Assembly: GCF_900108185.1 (NCBI RefSeq)
Contig: NZ_FNVA01000004.1
Coordinates: 248,001-312,000 of the forward strand
From: Bryocella elongata
GTDB taxonomy: Bacteria > Acidobacteriota > Terriglobia > Terriglobales > Acidobacteriaceae
Direction of reading: 5' to 3'
DNA: 64,000 nucleotides
Made by a program: the position numbers and the translations under genes. Each line of letters starts with the position of its first letter. Position 1 is the first letter of the stretch. Under the pieces are notes generated by a model. The model searched no databases. It was not told the origin of the DNA and was given only the letters and a program-made list of their open reading frames with translations. Positions 1-8,887 of this stretch are shown piece after piece.

Positions 1-1161
1 GGGACGACGACCGTCATTGATTTTGCACTGCAGAACCAAGCGAGCACGCTGAAGGATGCGCTTGCGACGTGGCTGAAGAAGTCCGATGGCAAGGCGTGCG
101 TGGACTTCTCGCTGCACATGGCGGTGACGAATCTGCATGGCAAAGATGGTGAAGAGACGTTGGCAGAGATGGAGGAGATGGTGCGGTTCGGCATCACCAG
201 CTTCAAGCTCTTCATGGCGTATCCGAACGTGCTGATGATCAATGACGAGCTGATGTTTCGCGTGATGCAGAAGGCCGCGGCGCTGAACTCGCTGTGCCTG
301 ATTCACGCCGAGAATGGGAGTGCGATCGATGTGGTGGTCTCCCAGATGATCGCGGAGGGCAAGACGGAGCCGCACTATCACGCGCTCTCGCGCTCACCGA
401 AGGCGGAGGCCGAGGCGACGCACCGCTCGATTGCACTGGCTGATATGGCCGGTGCTGCGGTGTATATCGTGCATCTCTCGAACGAAGATGCGTTGGCCGC
501 CTTCAAGTTCATGCAGGGCCGTGGCGCAAAGTGTCTGGCAGAGACGTGCATTCAGTACCTCGTGCTTTCGATCGAGGACCAGATGCCGGGTAGGAGCTGG
601 GACGAAGCGAAGTTTGTCTTCACTCCGCCACTGCGGGAGAAGCGCAACCAGGCTCCGCTGTGGGAAGCACTTGCCGATAACACGCTTGCGGTCGTCTCCA
701 CCGATCATTGCCCGTTCACGATGGAGCAGAAGGCGCTGGGCAAGGGGGACTTTCGCAAGATACCGAATGGTGGCCCAGGGATCGAGAACCGCTTGCAGAT
801 CCTGTGGCACTTCGGCGTGAACACCGGTCGCATCACTCCGGAGAAGTTTGTCGAGTTGGCTGCGACGGCTCCTGCGAAGATCTTTGGCATGGAGGCGCAC
901 AAGGGAGTGATTCGTGTTGGTGTGGACGGCGACATTCTGTTGTGGGACCCGAAGGCGGAGTACACGATCAGTGCGAAGACGCAGCGCATGGCGACCGATT
1001 ACTCGATGTTTGAAGGCTGGACGGTGAAGGGGAATGCGGCGAAGGTCTTCTCGCGCGGGGAGCTTGTGGTGGATAACACGACGCGGCCCGGTGAGTTTCT
1101 TGGAGCAACAGGCCGAGGCCGGTTTGTGAGGCGCGAAGCGAATGCCGGAGGATTTGCTTGA
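1..1161 (+). CDS. Dihydropyrimidinase / D-hydantoinase, 5' truncated
   Basis: Amidohydrolase that opens cyclic ureides (dihydrouracil, dihydrothymine or 5-substituted hydantoins). The reading frame is open from base 1, so the N-terminus with the first metal-binding HxH is outside the window. Visible family motifs are the SFKLFMAYP segment, HAENG, the HLSNEDAL stretch, STDHCPF and GGPGIENRL, in the order expected for dihydropyrimidinases. It overlaps the next gene by 4 bases (TTG start inside its TGA), so the two are translationally coupled. With the NCS1 permease and the aminotransferase that follow it suggests pyrimidine or hydantoin use; it could also be allantoinase-like, but the sequence fits dihydropyrimidinase better. 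Exact substrate is inference. Confidence 0.9.
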   Translation, partial: GTTTVIDFALQNQASTLKDALATWLKKSDGKACVDFSLHMAVTNLHGKDGEETLAEMEEMVRFGITSFKLFMAYPNVLMINDELMFRVMQKAAALNSLCLIHAENGSAIDVVVSQMIAEGKTEPHYHALSRSPKAEAEATHRSIALADMAGAAVYIVHLSNEDALAAFKFMQGRGAKCLAETCIQYLVLSIEDQMPGRSWDEAKFVFTPPLREKRNQAPLWEALADNTLAVVSTDHCPFTMEQKALGKGDFRKIPNGGPGIENRLQILWHFGVNTGRITPEKFVELAATAPAKIFGMEAHKGVIRVGVDGDILLWDPKAEYTISAKTQRMATDYSMFEGWTVKGNAAKVFSRGELVVDNTTRPGEFLGATGRGRFVRREANAGGFA

Positions 1162-2675
1162 TCTCTTACGACTCGGTACTTACTTCCGATCCCGGCGCAC
1201 CGCACCGAAGTGAAGGCGCGGCGGTGGCGCCGGACGCGCGCTTGTACAACGCGGACCTTGCGCCGACCGAGAAGTCGCAGCGAACGTGGACGACGTATAA
1301 CTACATCGCGCTGTGGTTTTCGATGTCGATGGAGGTGACGACGTACATGCTGGCGGCGAGTTTGATCGCTGGCGGCATGAACTGGAAGCAGGCAGTGTTT
1401 ACGATCCTGCTTGGCAACCTGATCGTGCTGGTCCCGATGTTGCTGAACGCGCATGCGGGCGCGAAGTACGGCATACCGTTTCCCGTGTTTGTGCGCGCGA
1501 GCTTTGGTCCACTGGGCGCGAATGTGCCGGCGCTGCTGCGTGCGGTTGTGGCGTGCGGTTGGTTCGGGATTCAGTCGTGGATCGGCGGCACCGCGATCGC
1601 GCAGATGGTGAATGTGCTTGCACCGTCTACCGTTGGGCAGCCTTGGGTGGTGTGGCTGTGCTTCCTGGGCTTCTGGCTGTTGAACATGCTGGTGGTGTGG
1701 AACGGCGTCGAGTCGATCCGATTCCTACAGAGTTACTCCGTGCCAGTGATGTTTGTGCTCTCGGCGTTGCTGCTGTTCTTCATGCTGCGGAAGGCTGGAG
1801 GGTTCGGACCGATGCTGGCGGCACCGGATCACTTTGCCACGAGCGGCGCGTTCTGGAAGTTCTTCTTTCCTTCGCTGACGGCGATGGTGGGGTACTGGGC
1901 GACGTTGTCGCTGAATATCCCTGACTTCACGCGCTACGCGAAGAACCAGGAGGCGCAGATCGTCGGACAGGCATTCGGGCTGCCTGTTGCGATGGTGACG
2001 TACTCATTTCTTGGCATCGCTGTGACGTCCGCTTCGACGGTCGTGTTTGGACGCCCGATCTGGAGTCCCGTTGAGCTGTTGGGCATGTTCCATCAGCCGC
2101 TGCTTGCGTTTGTCGGGCTGATCGCTTTGCTCATTGCGACGCTGAACGTGAACATCGGGGCCAACGTGGTGGGGCCGTCGAATGACTTCTCCAACCTCGC
2201 GCCGAAGTACATCAGCTTCCGCACGGGAGGCCTGATTACGGGCTTTCTCGGGCTGCTGATGTGTCCCTGGTACTGGCTATCCACGTTCGGGAACTACATC
2301 TTTGGCTGGCTGGTGGGTTACTCGGGATTACTTGGGCCAGTGGCCGGTATCATGGTCGCAGATTACTTCCTGATTCGTCGTACGAAGCTGGATACGTACT
2401 CGTTGTATCGACGCGGTGGGCCCTACGAATACAGCCAAGGGATCAATCCACGCGCGATGATCGCGCTGGTGATCGGAGTCCTGGTGATCTTCGGGGGCCT
2501 GCTTCTGAAACATCTGGGAATGGACCCAACGGTTGGCGGGCAGCGCCTGCTTCCAACGCTGCTAGCTTTCTACGACTACGCCTGGTTTATCGGCTTCTTT
2601 CTCTCCGGAGCCATCTATCTTTTGCTTATGTGGGGACGACGCGAGACGATCGCCCCTGCTCCCGTCACCGAATAA
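1158..2675 (+). CDS. NCS1 family nucleobase/hydantoin:cation symporter
   Basis: A 505-residue polytopic inner-membrane protein of the nucleobase:cation symporter-1 family (relatives carry uracil, cytosine, allantoin or benzyl-hydantoin). About twelve hydrophobic segments are visible, preceded by a hydrophilic N-tail; the family signature NIGANVVGPSNDFSNLAPKY region lies in the second half. The TTG start overlaps the hydantoinase stop and is supported by that coupling (a GGAGGAT stretch lies just upstream). The aminotransferase begins 16 bases downstream. The context points to import of the cyclic ureide or base that the hydantoinase opens; the precise substrate cannot be read from sequence. 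Confidence 0.9.
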   Translation: MISYDSVLTSDPGAPHRSEGAAVAPDARLYNADLAPTEKSQRTWTTYNYIALWFSMSMEVTTYMLAASLIAGGMNWKQAVFTILLGNLIVLVPMLLNAHAGAKYGIPFPVFVRASFGPLGANVPALLRAVVACGWFGIQSWIGGTAIAQMVNVLAPSTVGQPWVVWLCFLGFWLLNMLVVWNGVESIRFLQSYSVPVMFVLSALLLFFMLRKAGGFGPMLAAPDHFATSGAFWKFFFPSLTAMVGYWATLSLNIPDFTRYAKNQEAQIVGQAFGLPVAMVTYSFLGIAVTSASTVVFGRPIWSPVELLGMFHQPLLAFVGLIALLIATLNVNIGANVVGPSNDFSNLAPKYISFRTGGLITGFLGLLMCPWYWLSTFGNYIFGWLVGYSGLLGPVAGIMVADYFLIRRTKLDTYSLYRRGGPYEYSQGINPRAMIALVIGVLVIFGGLLLKHLGMDPTVGGQRLLPTLLAFYDYAWFIGFFLSGAIYLLLMWGRRETIAPAPVTE

Positions 2676-2691
2676 CGAAAGGCATGCAGTT

Positions 2692-4062
2692 ATGAGTTCC
2701 ACCGACACGACGACCCCATCTGAGACCAAGCTGACCTCTGCCGAGGTGGTGCAGATCACGAAGGATACGAACTATGGTACCTGGCGGTACCAGAAGGGCT
2801 GGAACCCGCTCCACATCGTTGATGCGGAGGGTTGCTACATCACGGATGGCAACGGGAAGAAGTACCTCGACTTCTCGTCGCAGCTGATGTGCATGAACCT
2901 CGGCCACAAGAATCCTGCGGTGATCGCGTCGATTGCGAAGCAGGCCGAGGAGCTTGCGTATGCGATGCCGGGGTATGCGACGACGACGCGTGCGGAGCTT
3001 TCGAAGCTGCTGCTCGAGGTGCTGCCGAAGGGGCTGAACAAGTTCTTCTTCACCACCAGCGGTACGGATGCGAACGAGGCGGCCTTCAAGATCGCGCGCA
3101 TGTACACGGGCAAGACGAAGATCATCGCGCGCTATCGCTCGTACCATGGCTCGACTTCGGGATCGATTGCGGCGACGGGCGATCCGCGCCGGTGGGCGAT
3201 GGAGCCTCGCGGCAAGGGGCCGGGCATCATCTTCGCGCCGGAGGTGAACTGCTACAAGTGCCCGATCAAGCACACGTATCCGACGTGCGGTATCGCCTGC
3301 GTGGACTACCTCGAGCACATGATCCGCAACGAGAGCGATGTGGCTGCGGTGATCGTGGAGCCTATCGTCGGCACGAATGGCATCCTTGTGCCTCCGTCCG
3401 AGTACATGCCGCGGCTGCGCAAGATCTGCGATGAGTATGGCGTGCTGATGATTGCCGACGAGGTGATGGCCGGTTGGGGACGTTGCGGCACCTGGTTCGC
3501 GATGGACCTGTGGGGCGTGACGCCGGACATCCTGACGACCGCGAAGGGCATTACCTCGGCCTATGTGCCGCTGGGCCTTTGCGCCACGACGGAGAAGATC
3601 GGCGACTTCTTCCAGGATCACTACTTCTCGCATGGGCACACGTATGAAGCGCATCCGATGACGCTGGCGCCTGCGGTGGCGACGATCAAGGAGATGCAGC
3701 GGCTAGGGCTGGTGGAGCGTGCAAAGGAGCTGGAGCCGTTCGTCGAGGAAAAGCTGCAGGCGCTGAAGGCGAAGCACAGGTCGATTGGCGATGTGCGCGG
3801 CAAGGGCCTGTTCTGGGCGGTGGATCTGGTGAAGAACCGCGAGACCAAGGAGCCGTTCAACACGTATGTCGACAAGGTCAGCGGCAAGCCGCTGGTCGTC
3901 GACCAGATCGCGGGCAAGTTGGCGGCGGATGGGGTGATGATCCAGGCGTGGGTGTCGCACATTGTGATCGCGCCACCGTTGATTGTGACGAAGGAAGAGC
4001 TCGAGAAGGGGATTGATGCGCTTGACCGGCATTTGAGCATCGCGGATGAGCTGTGTGTGTGA
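2692..4062 (+). CDS. Class III PLP aminotransferase, probable beta-alanine/omega-amino acid transaminase
   Basis: A 456-residue class III (ornithine/omega-amino acid type) aminotransferase. The cofactor-binding landmarks are TSGTDANEAAFKIAR, the DEVMAGWGR stretch with the PLP aspartate, and the Schiff-base lysine in TTAKGITSAYVPLG. A Cys-rich insert (NCYKCPIKHTYPTCGIAC) sits in the middle. Third gene of a unit with a hydantoinase and an NCS1 permease; in reductive pyrimidine breakdown such an enzyme would transaminate beta-alanine or 3-aminoisobutyrate. The missing step, beta-ureidopropionase, is not visible in the window, so this assignment is inference. It may instead use another omega-amino acid. 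Confidence 0.85.
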   Translation: MSSTDTTTPSETKLTSAEVVQITKDTNYGTWRYQKGWNPLHIVDAEGCYITDGNGKKYLDFSSQLMCMNLGHKNPAVIASIAKQAEELAYAMPGYATTTRAELSKLLLEVLPKGLNKFFFTTSGTDANEAAFKIARMYTGKTKIIARYRSYHGSTSGSIAATGDPRRWAMEPRGKGPGIIFAPEVNCYKCPIKHTYPTCGIACVDYLEHMIRNESDVAAVIVEPIVGTNGILVPPSEYMPRLRKICDEYGVLMIADEVMAGWGRCGTWFAMDLWGVTPDILTTAKGITSAYVPLGLCATTEKIGDFFQDHYFSHGHTYEAHPMTLAPAVATIKEMQRLGLVERAKELEPFVEEKLQALKAKHRSIGDVRGKGLFWAVDLVKNRETKEPFNTYVDKVSGKPLVVDQIAGKLAADGVMIQAWVSHIVIAPPLIVTKEELEKGIDALDRHLSIADELCV

Positions 4063-4080
4063 GGCAGCGGGGGTTGCCCG

Positions 4081-4134
4081 TTAGCGGCGCTTCGCGCGGG
4101 TAGCGGCTTCGCCGTTGGCGCTTCGCGTTAGCCG
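4081..4134. repeat. Short intergenic GCGCTTCGCGTTAGC-type repeat
   Basis: A cluster of closely related short units (GGCGCTTCGCG, GCGGCTTCGCC, GGCGCTTCGCGTTAGCC) after the aminotransferase stop. A second cluster of the same motif lies at 14575-14661. The shared wording in two unrelated intergenic places points to a dispersed microrepeat rather than a gene-specific signal. Confidence 0.5.
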
Positions 4135-4169
4135 GTGACCCGGCTTGGTGATGCATAAACAAAAAGTGC

Positions 4170-4208
4170 AGCGAATGGGCGCGGCCGCACAGGCTGCGCC
4201 CATTCGCT
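4170..4208. terminator. Hairpin between aminotransferase and gpmI
   Basis: A perfect 13-bp stem (AGCGAATGGGCGC at 4170-4182 with its complement at 4196-4208) and a 13-base loop. No T-tract follows on the plus strand; on the minus strand a run of five T follows after three bases. It separates the two plus-strand units; function as a terminator is inference. Confidence 0.5.
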
Positions 4209-4300
4209 TAACATGGGAAGAGTGACCTCGATCACGCGAGCCGTTCCACGCACAGACGGAAGCTAGAGGCAGGCACTTCAAAGACAGGGAAGACAAACGA

Positions 4301-5917
4301 ATGGCGAAGAACGGTCCGGTGATTCTGACCATCCTTGACGGATGGGGCTATCGTGCGGAGACGCGCGGCAATGCAATCGCGCTGGCGCGCAAGCCTACGT
4401 ATGACCGGTTGCTGGCCGAGTATCCGAATACGCTGATTCGCGCCAGCGAGCACTTCGTCGGTCTCCCGGACGGACAGATGGGCAACTCCGAGGTGGGGCA
4501 TCTGAACCTGGGCGCGGGGCGCATTGTGCGGATGGATATGACGCGCATCGACAGCGCGATCATGACGGGCGAGTTCTTTGAAGATGCGACGCTGCTGAAG
4601 GCGATCCATCGGGCGGGTGAGGATAACCATTCACTGCACCTGGTGGGGCTGGTCAGCGATGGTGGTGTGCACTCGCATCAGCGGCATCTGTATGCGTTGT
4701 TGAAGCTGGCCGCGATGCACAAGATCGAGCGTGTGTATGTGCATGCGTTCATGGATGGCCGGGATACGATGCCGACCTCCGGACTGGGGTACCTGGAGGA
4801 GTTGCAGCAGAAGTTTGCGGAGATTGGCGTAGGCAAGCTCGCGAGTGTGAGCGGTCGCTACTACGCGATGGATCGCGATCTGAAGTGGGACCGCGAGAAG
4901 AAGGCCTTCCGCGCAATGGTGACGGGTGATCCGGAAGGTGGTCGCTATGTGGATGCGCTGGCGCGGGTGCGTGAGTCGTATCACAATGGCGTCAACGATG
5001 AGTTCATCGAGCCGTTTGTCTGTGTGGATGAGGCTGGCCAGCCGGTGGGGTTGATTCAGGACAATGATGCGGTGATCTGCTTCAACTATCGCGCGGATCG
5101 TGTGCGGCAGATTTCGCGAGTGCTGGCGCGGCGTTCGGGGATTACGCCCTCTGGTGGCATGGAACTGCCAAAGGCGGAGGAGTTGAACGCCGAGATTCCA
5201 ATGCATACCGTGCCTGAGAATCTTGCGTACATCACGATGACGCAGTATGACCCCAAGTACAAGCTGCCGATGGTGATTCCGCCAGAGAGCATGGACAACC
5301 TGCTGGCGAACGTGATGGCGAAGTATGAGCTTCGCAATCTGCGCGTAGCCGAGACGGAGAAGTACGCGCATGTGACGTATTTCTTCAACGGCGGCATTGA
5401 GAAGCCGTTTCCGGGCGAGGACCGCGAGCTGGTGCAGTCGAAGAAAGTGGCCACTTATGATCTTGCGCCGGAGATGTCGGCGGAGGGCATTGGCGATATC
5501 GTGGTGCGGTCGATTACGGACACCGCGTTCGACATCATCATCGTGAACTTTGCGAATGCGGACATGGTCGGCCACTCGGGCATGATTGAGCCGACGGTGA
5601 AGGCGGTGGAGGCTGTGGATGCGCAGCTTGGTCGCATCTACCAGGCGGTGAAGCAGCATGGCGCCAACTGGATCATCACGGCCGACCATGGCAATGCGGA
5701 GCTGCTGATCGATCCGGTAACTGGTGGACCGCACACGGCGCATACGACGAACCCTGTACCGTTCATCCTAGTGACGGACCAAGGTAAGAAGATTGGCGTG
5801 CGCAATGATGGATCACTGCGGGATATCTCGCCGACGATTCTTGGGCTGTGCGATCTGGAGCTTCCGAAGGAGATGACCGGGGGCGATATGCGCGTGGTGC
5901 CGGGCGCGGCTGTCTGA
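4301..5917 (+). CDS. gpmI: 2,3-bisphosphoglycerate-independent phosphoglycerate mutase
   Basis: Cytoplasmic glycolytic/gluconeogenic enzyme interconverting 3- and 2-phosphoglycerate with two Mn ions. The 538-residue length is normal for the family. DGWG near residues 13-16 supplies a metal-binding Asp, the phosphoserine is in GNSEVGH (Ser63), and the metal ligands appear again in [12 protein letters not shown] and TADHGNAE. The start ATG follows an AGGGA stretch about 11 bases upstream. The gene is followed by a strong Rho-independent terminator and so is probably monocistronic. Confidence 0.97.
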   Translation: MAKNGPVILTILDGWGYRAETRGNAIALARKPTYDRLLAEYPNTLIRASEHFVGLPDGQMGNSEVGHLNLGAGRIVRMDMTRIDSAIMTGEFFEDATLLKAIHRAGEDNHSLHLVGLVSDGGVHSHQRHLYALLKLAAMHKIERVYVHAFMDGRDTMPTSGLGYLEELQQKFAEIGVGKLASVSGRYYAMDRDLKWDREKKAFRAMVTGDPEGGRYVDALARVRESYHNGVNDEFIEPFVCVDEAGQPVGLIQDNDAVICFNYRADRVRQISRVLARRSGITPSGGMELPKAEELNAEIPMHTVPENLAYITMTQYDPKYKLPMVIPPESMDNLLANVMAKYELRNLRVAETEKYAHVTYFFNGGIEKPFPGEDRELVQSKKVATYDLAPEMSAEGIGDIVVRSITDTAFDIIIVNFANADMVGHSGMIEPTVKAVEAVDAQLGRIYQAVKQHGANWIITADHGNAELLIDPVTGGPHTAHTTNPVPFILVTDQGKKIGVRNDGSLRDISPTILGLCDLELPKEMTGGDMRVVPGAAV

Positions 5918-5942
5918 CTAATAAGAAACTCGAAGCTGACGC

Positions 5943-5983
5943 GGCCACCACTCTCCAAGTAGAGTGGTGGCCGTGGCTTTTTT
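5943..5983 (+). terminator. Rho-independent terminator after gpmI
   Basis: Perfect 12-bp stem GGCCACCACTCT (5943-5954) with its complement (5961-5972), a 6-base loop, then a run of six T at 5978-5983. Confidence 0.9.
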
Positions 5984-5997
5984 CAGGGGAGAGATCG

Positions 5998-6861
5998 ATG
6001 AAGCAGAGCGGGATTTCACGGCGTGAGTTTGCGGGGATGTTAGGTGGAGCAGCGGCTGCTGTGGCGACGCGCAGCGCGTGGGCCGAAGGAGCGCGGCTTA
6101 CCTATGGCGTGCAGATGTTTGAGCTGCGGGAGATGGCGAAGACGGATCTTCCGAAGGTCTTTCGCACCATTCGTGATGCGGGCTTCGAGCAGGTGGAGCT
6201 GTATCCGATTGCGTATCGCGTGCCGGCGAAGGAGCTGCGGGCGATGGTGAAGGACGCCGGGCTGGAGTGCGTCTCCGGGCACTTTGACTACGATGGCCTG
6301 GAGGGCAAGGTTGCGTATGCGAAGGAACTCGGGCTGGGCTACATGGTGTGCCCGATGTTGCCCAAGGCGCAGCAGACGAACCTTACGGGATTTCGGGCAG
6401 CGGCGGAACTCTTCAACAAGGTGGGCAAGTTGGCGCAGCAGCAGGAGATGCAGTTCGCTTTCCATAACCATTGTTACGAGTTCGCTCCGATGGATGGCAC
6501 CACAGGCTTTGCGACGCTGATGAAGGACACGGATCCGGGGCTGGTGAAGCTGGAGGTGGATTGCTACTGGCTGACGCAGGCGGGGCAGGATCCGGTCACT
6601 TTCCTTAAAGCCCATGCCGACCGGGCTGTGCTGCTGCACATGAAGGATCGGGTTGCGGGAGCGCCGACGGGGTATGACATGGACTCCGGCGGCGAGCACA
6701 TGGCGGAGTTGGGGAAGGGGGCGATCGCGTGGCCGGCGATTCTGGCTGAGGGGCGAAGCCTGGGGATCCAATATGCGTTTGTGGACCAGGACTTTACGAG
6801 GATGCCGATTCCGGAGAGCCTGAAGGGCGCGCGGGCTTACCTGCGTGGCATTCGGTACTAG
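5998..6861 (+). CDS. Tat-exported sugar phosphate isomerase/epimerase-like TIM-barrel protein
   Basis: A 287-residue protein of the AP endonuclease 2 / xylose-isomerase-like TIM-barrel family. The N-terminus SRREFAGMLGGAAAA is a twin-arginine signal, so the folded protein is probably exported. Barrel landmarks are GFEQVELYP, the FHNHCYEF strand with candidate metal-binding His and Glu, LEVDCYWL and HMKDR. The ATG at 5998 is preferred over an in-frame codon 150 bases upstream, which would lie across the gpmI 3' end and the terminator; AGGGGAGAG precedes it. Exported members of this family are frequent in Acidobacteriota and Planctomycetota but their substrates are mostly unknown. Confidence 0.85.
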   Translation: MKQSGISRREFAGMLGGAAAAVATRSAWAEGARLTYGVQMFELREMAKTDLPKVFRTIRDAGFEQVELYPIAYRVPAKELRAMVKDAGLECVSGHFDYDGLEGKVAYAKELGLGYMVCPMLPKAQQTNLTGFRAAAELFNKVGKLAQQQEMQFAFHNHCYEFAPMDGTTGFATLMKDTDPGLVKLEVDCYWLTQAGQDPVTFLKAHADRAVLLHMKDRVAGAPTGYDMDSGGEHMAELGKGAIAWPAILAEGRSLGIQYAFVDQDFTRMPIPESLKGARAYLRGIRY

Positions 6862-6942
6862 AGCGCGGCGAGCTACAGAAGGGGCTTTTCACACGGCGCG
6901 GACGGTGCTACGCTCTCGATCCAAAGTCGGAGGGCTGACGCG

Positions 6943-7125
6943 ATGGATCGTGAAATCCCTATTTGTCCTGCATGTAATCATGCGATGTGCCAGGACGCTA
7001 ACTGCACGCGGGCGCAGTTGGTGTTGCCTGATGGCCGGTGCTTCAACTGCGGCAACATCGAGTGCGTGATGTTTGTGCTGCCGCCTTGCGCGGATCATCG
7101 CAAGGCCGTGCCGTGGGTGTTGTGA
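6943..7125 (+). CDS. 60-residue zinc-ribbon-like protein
   Basis: Small Cys-rich protein with two CxxC pairs (Cys8/Cys11 and Cys33/Cys36) plus Cys16, Cys21, Cys41 and Cys49, a pattern typical of a structural zinc ribbon. A CGGAGGG Shine-Dalgarno lies 8 bases before the ATG and a TACGCT hexamer upstream could be its -10. No family is recognised; the codon use and ribosome site argue that it is a real gene. Function unknown, a nucleic-acid or protein adaptor is possible. Confidence 0.6.
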   Translation: MDREIPICPACNHAMCQDANCTRAQLVLPDGRCFNCGNIECVMFVLPPCADHRKAVPWVL

Positions 7126-7136
7126 TCTGTCCCCTC

Positions 7137-7190
7137 AGGGGCTAAAGCCCCTTTATAGGCGAGGCGGGAAGGCGGGGCTGAAGCCCCGCC
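7137..7190. repeat. Two adjacent REP-like palindromes
   Basis: AGGGGCTaaAGCCCCT (7137-7152) and GGCGGGGCTgaAGCCCCGCC (7171-7190) form two perfect short hairpins between convergent genes. They may act as a bidirectional terminator; the style matches dispersed palindromes seen in acidobacterial genomes (recollection, not searched). Confidence 0.6.
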
Positions 7191-7227
7191 CTGACAAAGC
7201 TGTGTGTGGCTGCTTCGGCCTTTACCA

Positions 7228-8241
7228 TTAGAGGATTGTGATCTTGCCGCCAGCGGACTTCGAGAAGGCGTGGACGACGGCGCCGGTTTCATCGATGTGG
7301 CGGAAGGTGAGGGCGTCGGGCGTGGCTTCGAGATGGGTGAAGCCGTGGACCTTCATGGCGTAGGGGCCCCGCTGGTGCTCATCGATCTTGATGTCGTAGA
7401 GGTCCGCGCCGCCGGCACCGGAGCAGACGAAGCTGGTCGGGTGGTCGGCGAATTCGAGGTGCTGCAGGTCGTGGTCGTGGCCGGCGAGGTAGGCGGAGAC
7501 CTTGTGCTGGCGGATCATCGGCTCCCAGTCGGCGATGAGGCGGGCGTGGTCGCCGTGCGGGCCGTTGGAGTAGATGGGGTGGTGCCCGAGGACGATGGTG
7601 AAGGGCGCGGTGGTGGGCCTGGCCAGCTCGGCCGCGAGCCACTGGGTCTGCTCGTGCCAGTCGTCTTCGCTGAGCGTGAAGTTGACCTTGTCGGTGGGCT
7701 TAATGGCGTGCGGCGCGTTCGTGTCGGTAGCGATGACGTGCAGCAGGGGCTTGTGATCCGGCGTAGCGACGTCGAAGGTGTACCAGCGTGCGGGCATGGT
7801 CCAGCGGGACTTGCCGGTTTTCGCATACTCGAGCTCGGCGTGCAGCTTGTTCACCGTCGCCGGCATGTGCTGATAGTCGTGGTTGCCAGCGATGGTGTAG
7901 GCCGGGCCAGGGAAGGCCGAGGCGGGATAGAGCTTCTCAAACTGGGTGTTCCAGCGCTGCGAGGCCGCGCCGCCGTCGAGGTCGCCGTACCAGGTGTCGC
8001 CGAGCATGAAGAGACTCTGCGGCTTGAGCGCGTTCCTCTGCGCGTAGCTGACCATGGAGGCCGCAACCTGCTGCTGGCCGCGTGTCATGTCCTCCGCGCC
8101 CCAATCGCCGATCATGAGGATGTGCTGCGCCCTGGGATCGACGGGCTGGGCCAGTGCGCGCGAAAGAGAACCGGTGGCGGCAGCGGCGCTGAAGGCGAAG
8201 GTCTGGCGGAGGAATTGGCGGCGGGTGGTCTGCGACGACAT
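7228..8241 (-). CDS. Tat-exported calcineurin-like metallophosphoesterase (acid phosphatase type)
   Basis: A 337-residue secreted phosphoesterase. The N-terminus TTRRQFLRQTFAF is a twin-arginine signal with a cleavage-like ALA-Q site. All metallophosphoesterase blocks are present in order: GDWG, GDTWY, GNHDY, GHHP and GHDHDLQH, supplying the two-metal site. The spacing resembles tartrate-resistant/purple acid phosphatases, so scavenging phosphate from phosphomonoesters in the periplasm is the likely role. Substrate is inference. Confidence 0.88.
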   Translation of the reverse strand: MSSQTTRRQFLRQTFAFSAAAATGSLSRALAQPVDPRAQHILMIGDWGAEDMTRGQQQVAASMVSYAQRNALKPQSLFMLGDTWYGDLDGGAASQRWNTQFEKLYPASAFPGPAYTIAGNHDYQHMPATVNKLHAELEYAKTGKSRWTMPARWYTFDVATPDHKPLLHVIATDTNAPHAIKPTDKVNFTLSEDDWHEQTQWLAAELARPTTAPFTIVLGHHPIYSNGPHGDHARLIADWEPMIRQHKVSAYLAGHDHDLQHLEFADHPTSFVCSGAGGADLYDIKIDEHQRGPYAMKVHGFTHLEATPDALTFRHIDETGAVVHAFSKSAGGKITIL

Positions 8242-8298
8242 GCCGACAGGGTATCGCGTCGGTATGAAGATTGTGAAAAACCGAGAGAAGCGGCAGCC

Positions 8299-8859
8299 TC
8301 AGCGCATGCTGTTGAGAATCGCTCGGACCTCTCTCACCTGTTGCGGTCCCGCCATGGTGCTGACGATCAAGCTGGAGTCGGGGATCTGGCATGTTAGAGA
8401 TTCGCCCAATCCTCCAATGTCATCCCGCAGGCAGAGATAGGTCAGATGCTGCCCGTGAATGTCCTCGCGCACTTGGCTCCATGGATGGCGAGCTCGAAGG
8501 CGGATGCCATCTAGAACGGCCGTCTGGCGTTGCGCGATCTCCTGCGCACTCTTGACTTGTCCCTTCGTGTCGAGACCAATATGCAGAATCATTCCATCGT
8601 GGAAGAGAGGTCTTGGCCCCACGATCTCGAGTTCCGTGCTCCGGTCGTCCTGCTCAGGACTCATCATGAGTGGAAGGTCGAGTTGGTGCCCCGCGAAGCT
8701 GACAGTCTTGCCGTGACGCGCATGCCACCAGAGCGGGCGGACGTAATCGGGCCCGATTAGCCAAGTTATCCCGACGATCATTAGCGTGGCGCAGACGATA
8801 ACGAAGAGCGCTAGAAGGCGAAGAAGCCTCTTGATGAGGGGGCGCGGTGTGCTCGGCAT
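8299..8859 (-). CDS. Membrane-anchored protein of unknown function
   Basis: 186 residues with one N-terminal hydrophobic helix (about residues 12-34, positively charged before it), then a soluble, presumably periplasmic, domain. No catalytic motif recognised. It lies upstream of the phosphoesterase on the same strand with 57 bases between, and downstream of recR. Likely a real lineage-specific gene; role unknown. Confidence 0.6.
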   Translation of the reverse strand: MPSTPRPLIKRLLRLLALFVIVCATLMIVGITWLIGPDYVRPLWWHARHGKTVSFAGHQLDLPLMMSPEQDDRSTELEIVGPRPLFHDGMILHIGLDTKGQVKSAQEIAQRQTAVLDGIRLRARHPWSQVREDIHGQHLTYLCLRDDIGGLGESLTCQIPDSSLIVSTMAGPQQVREVRAILNSMR

Positions 8860-8887
8860 GGTGGGATGCAGCGAGTGTACCGCAGCG

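Noticed and set aside
7204..8397. Long plus-strand frame opposite the metallophosphoesterase
   Set aside because: Val/Gly/Asp-rich mirror translation typical of the antisense of a GC-rich gene; the minus strand carries all metallophosphoesterase motifs and a Tat signal.
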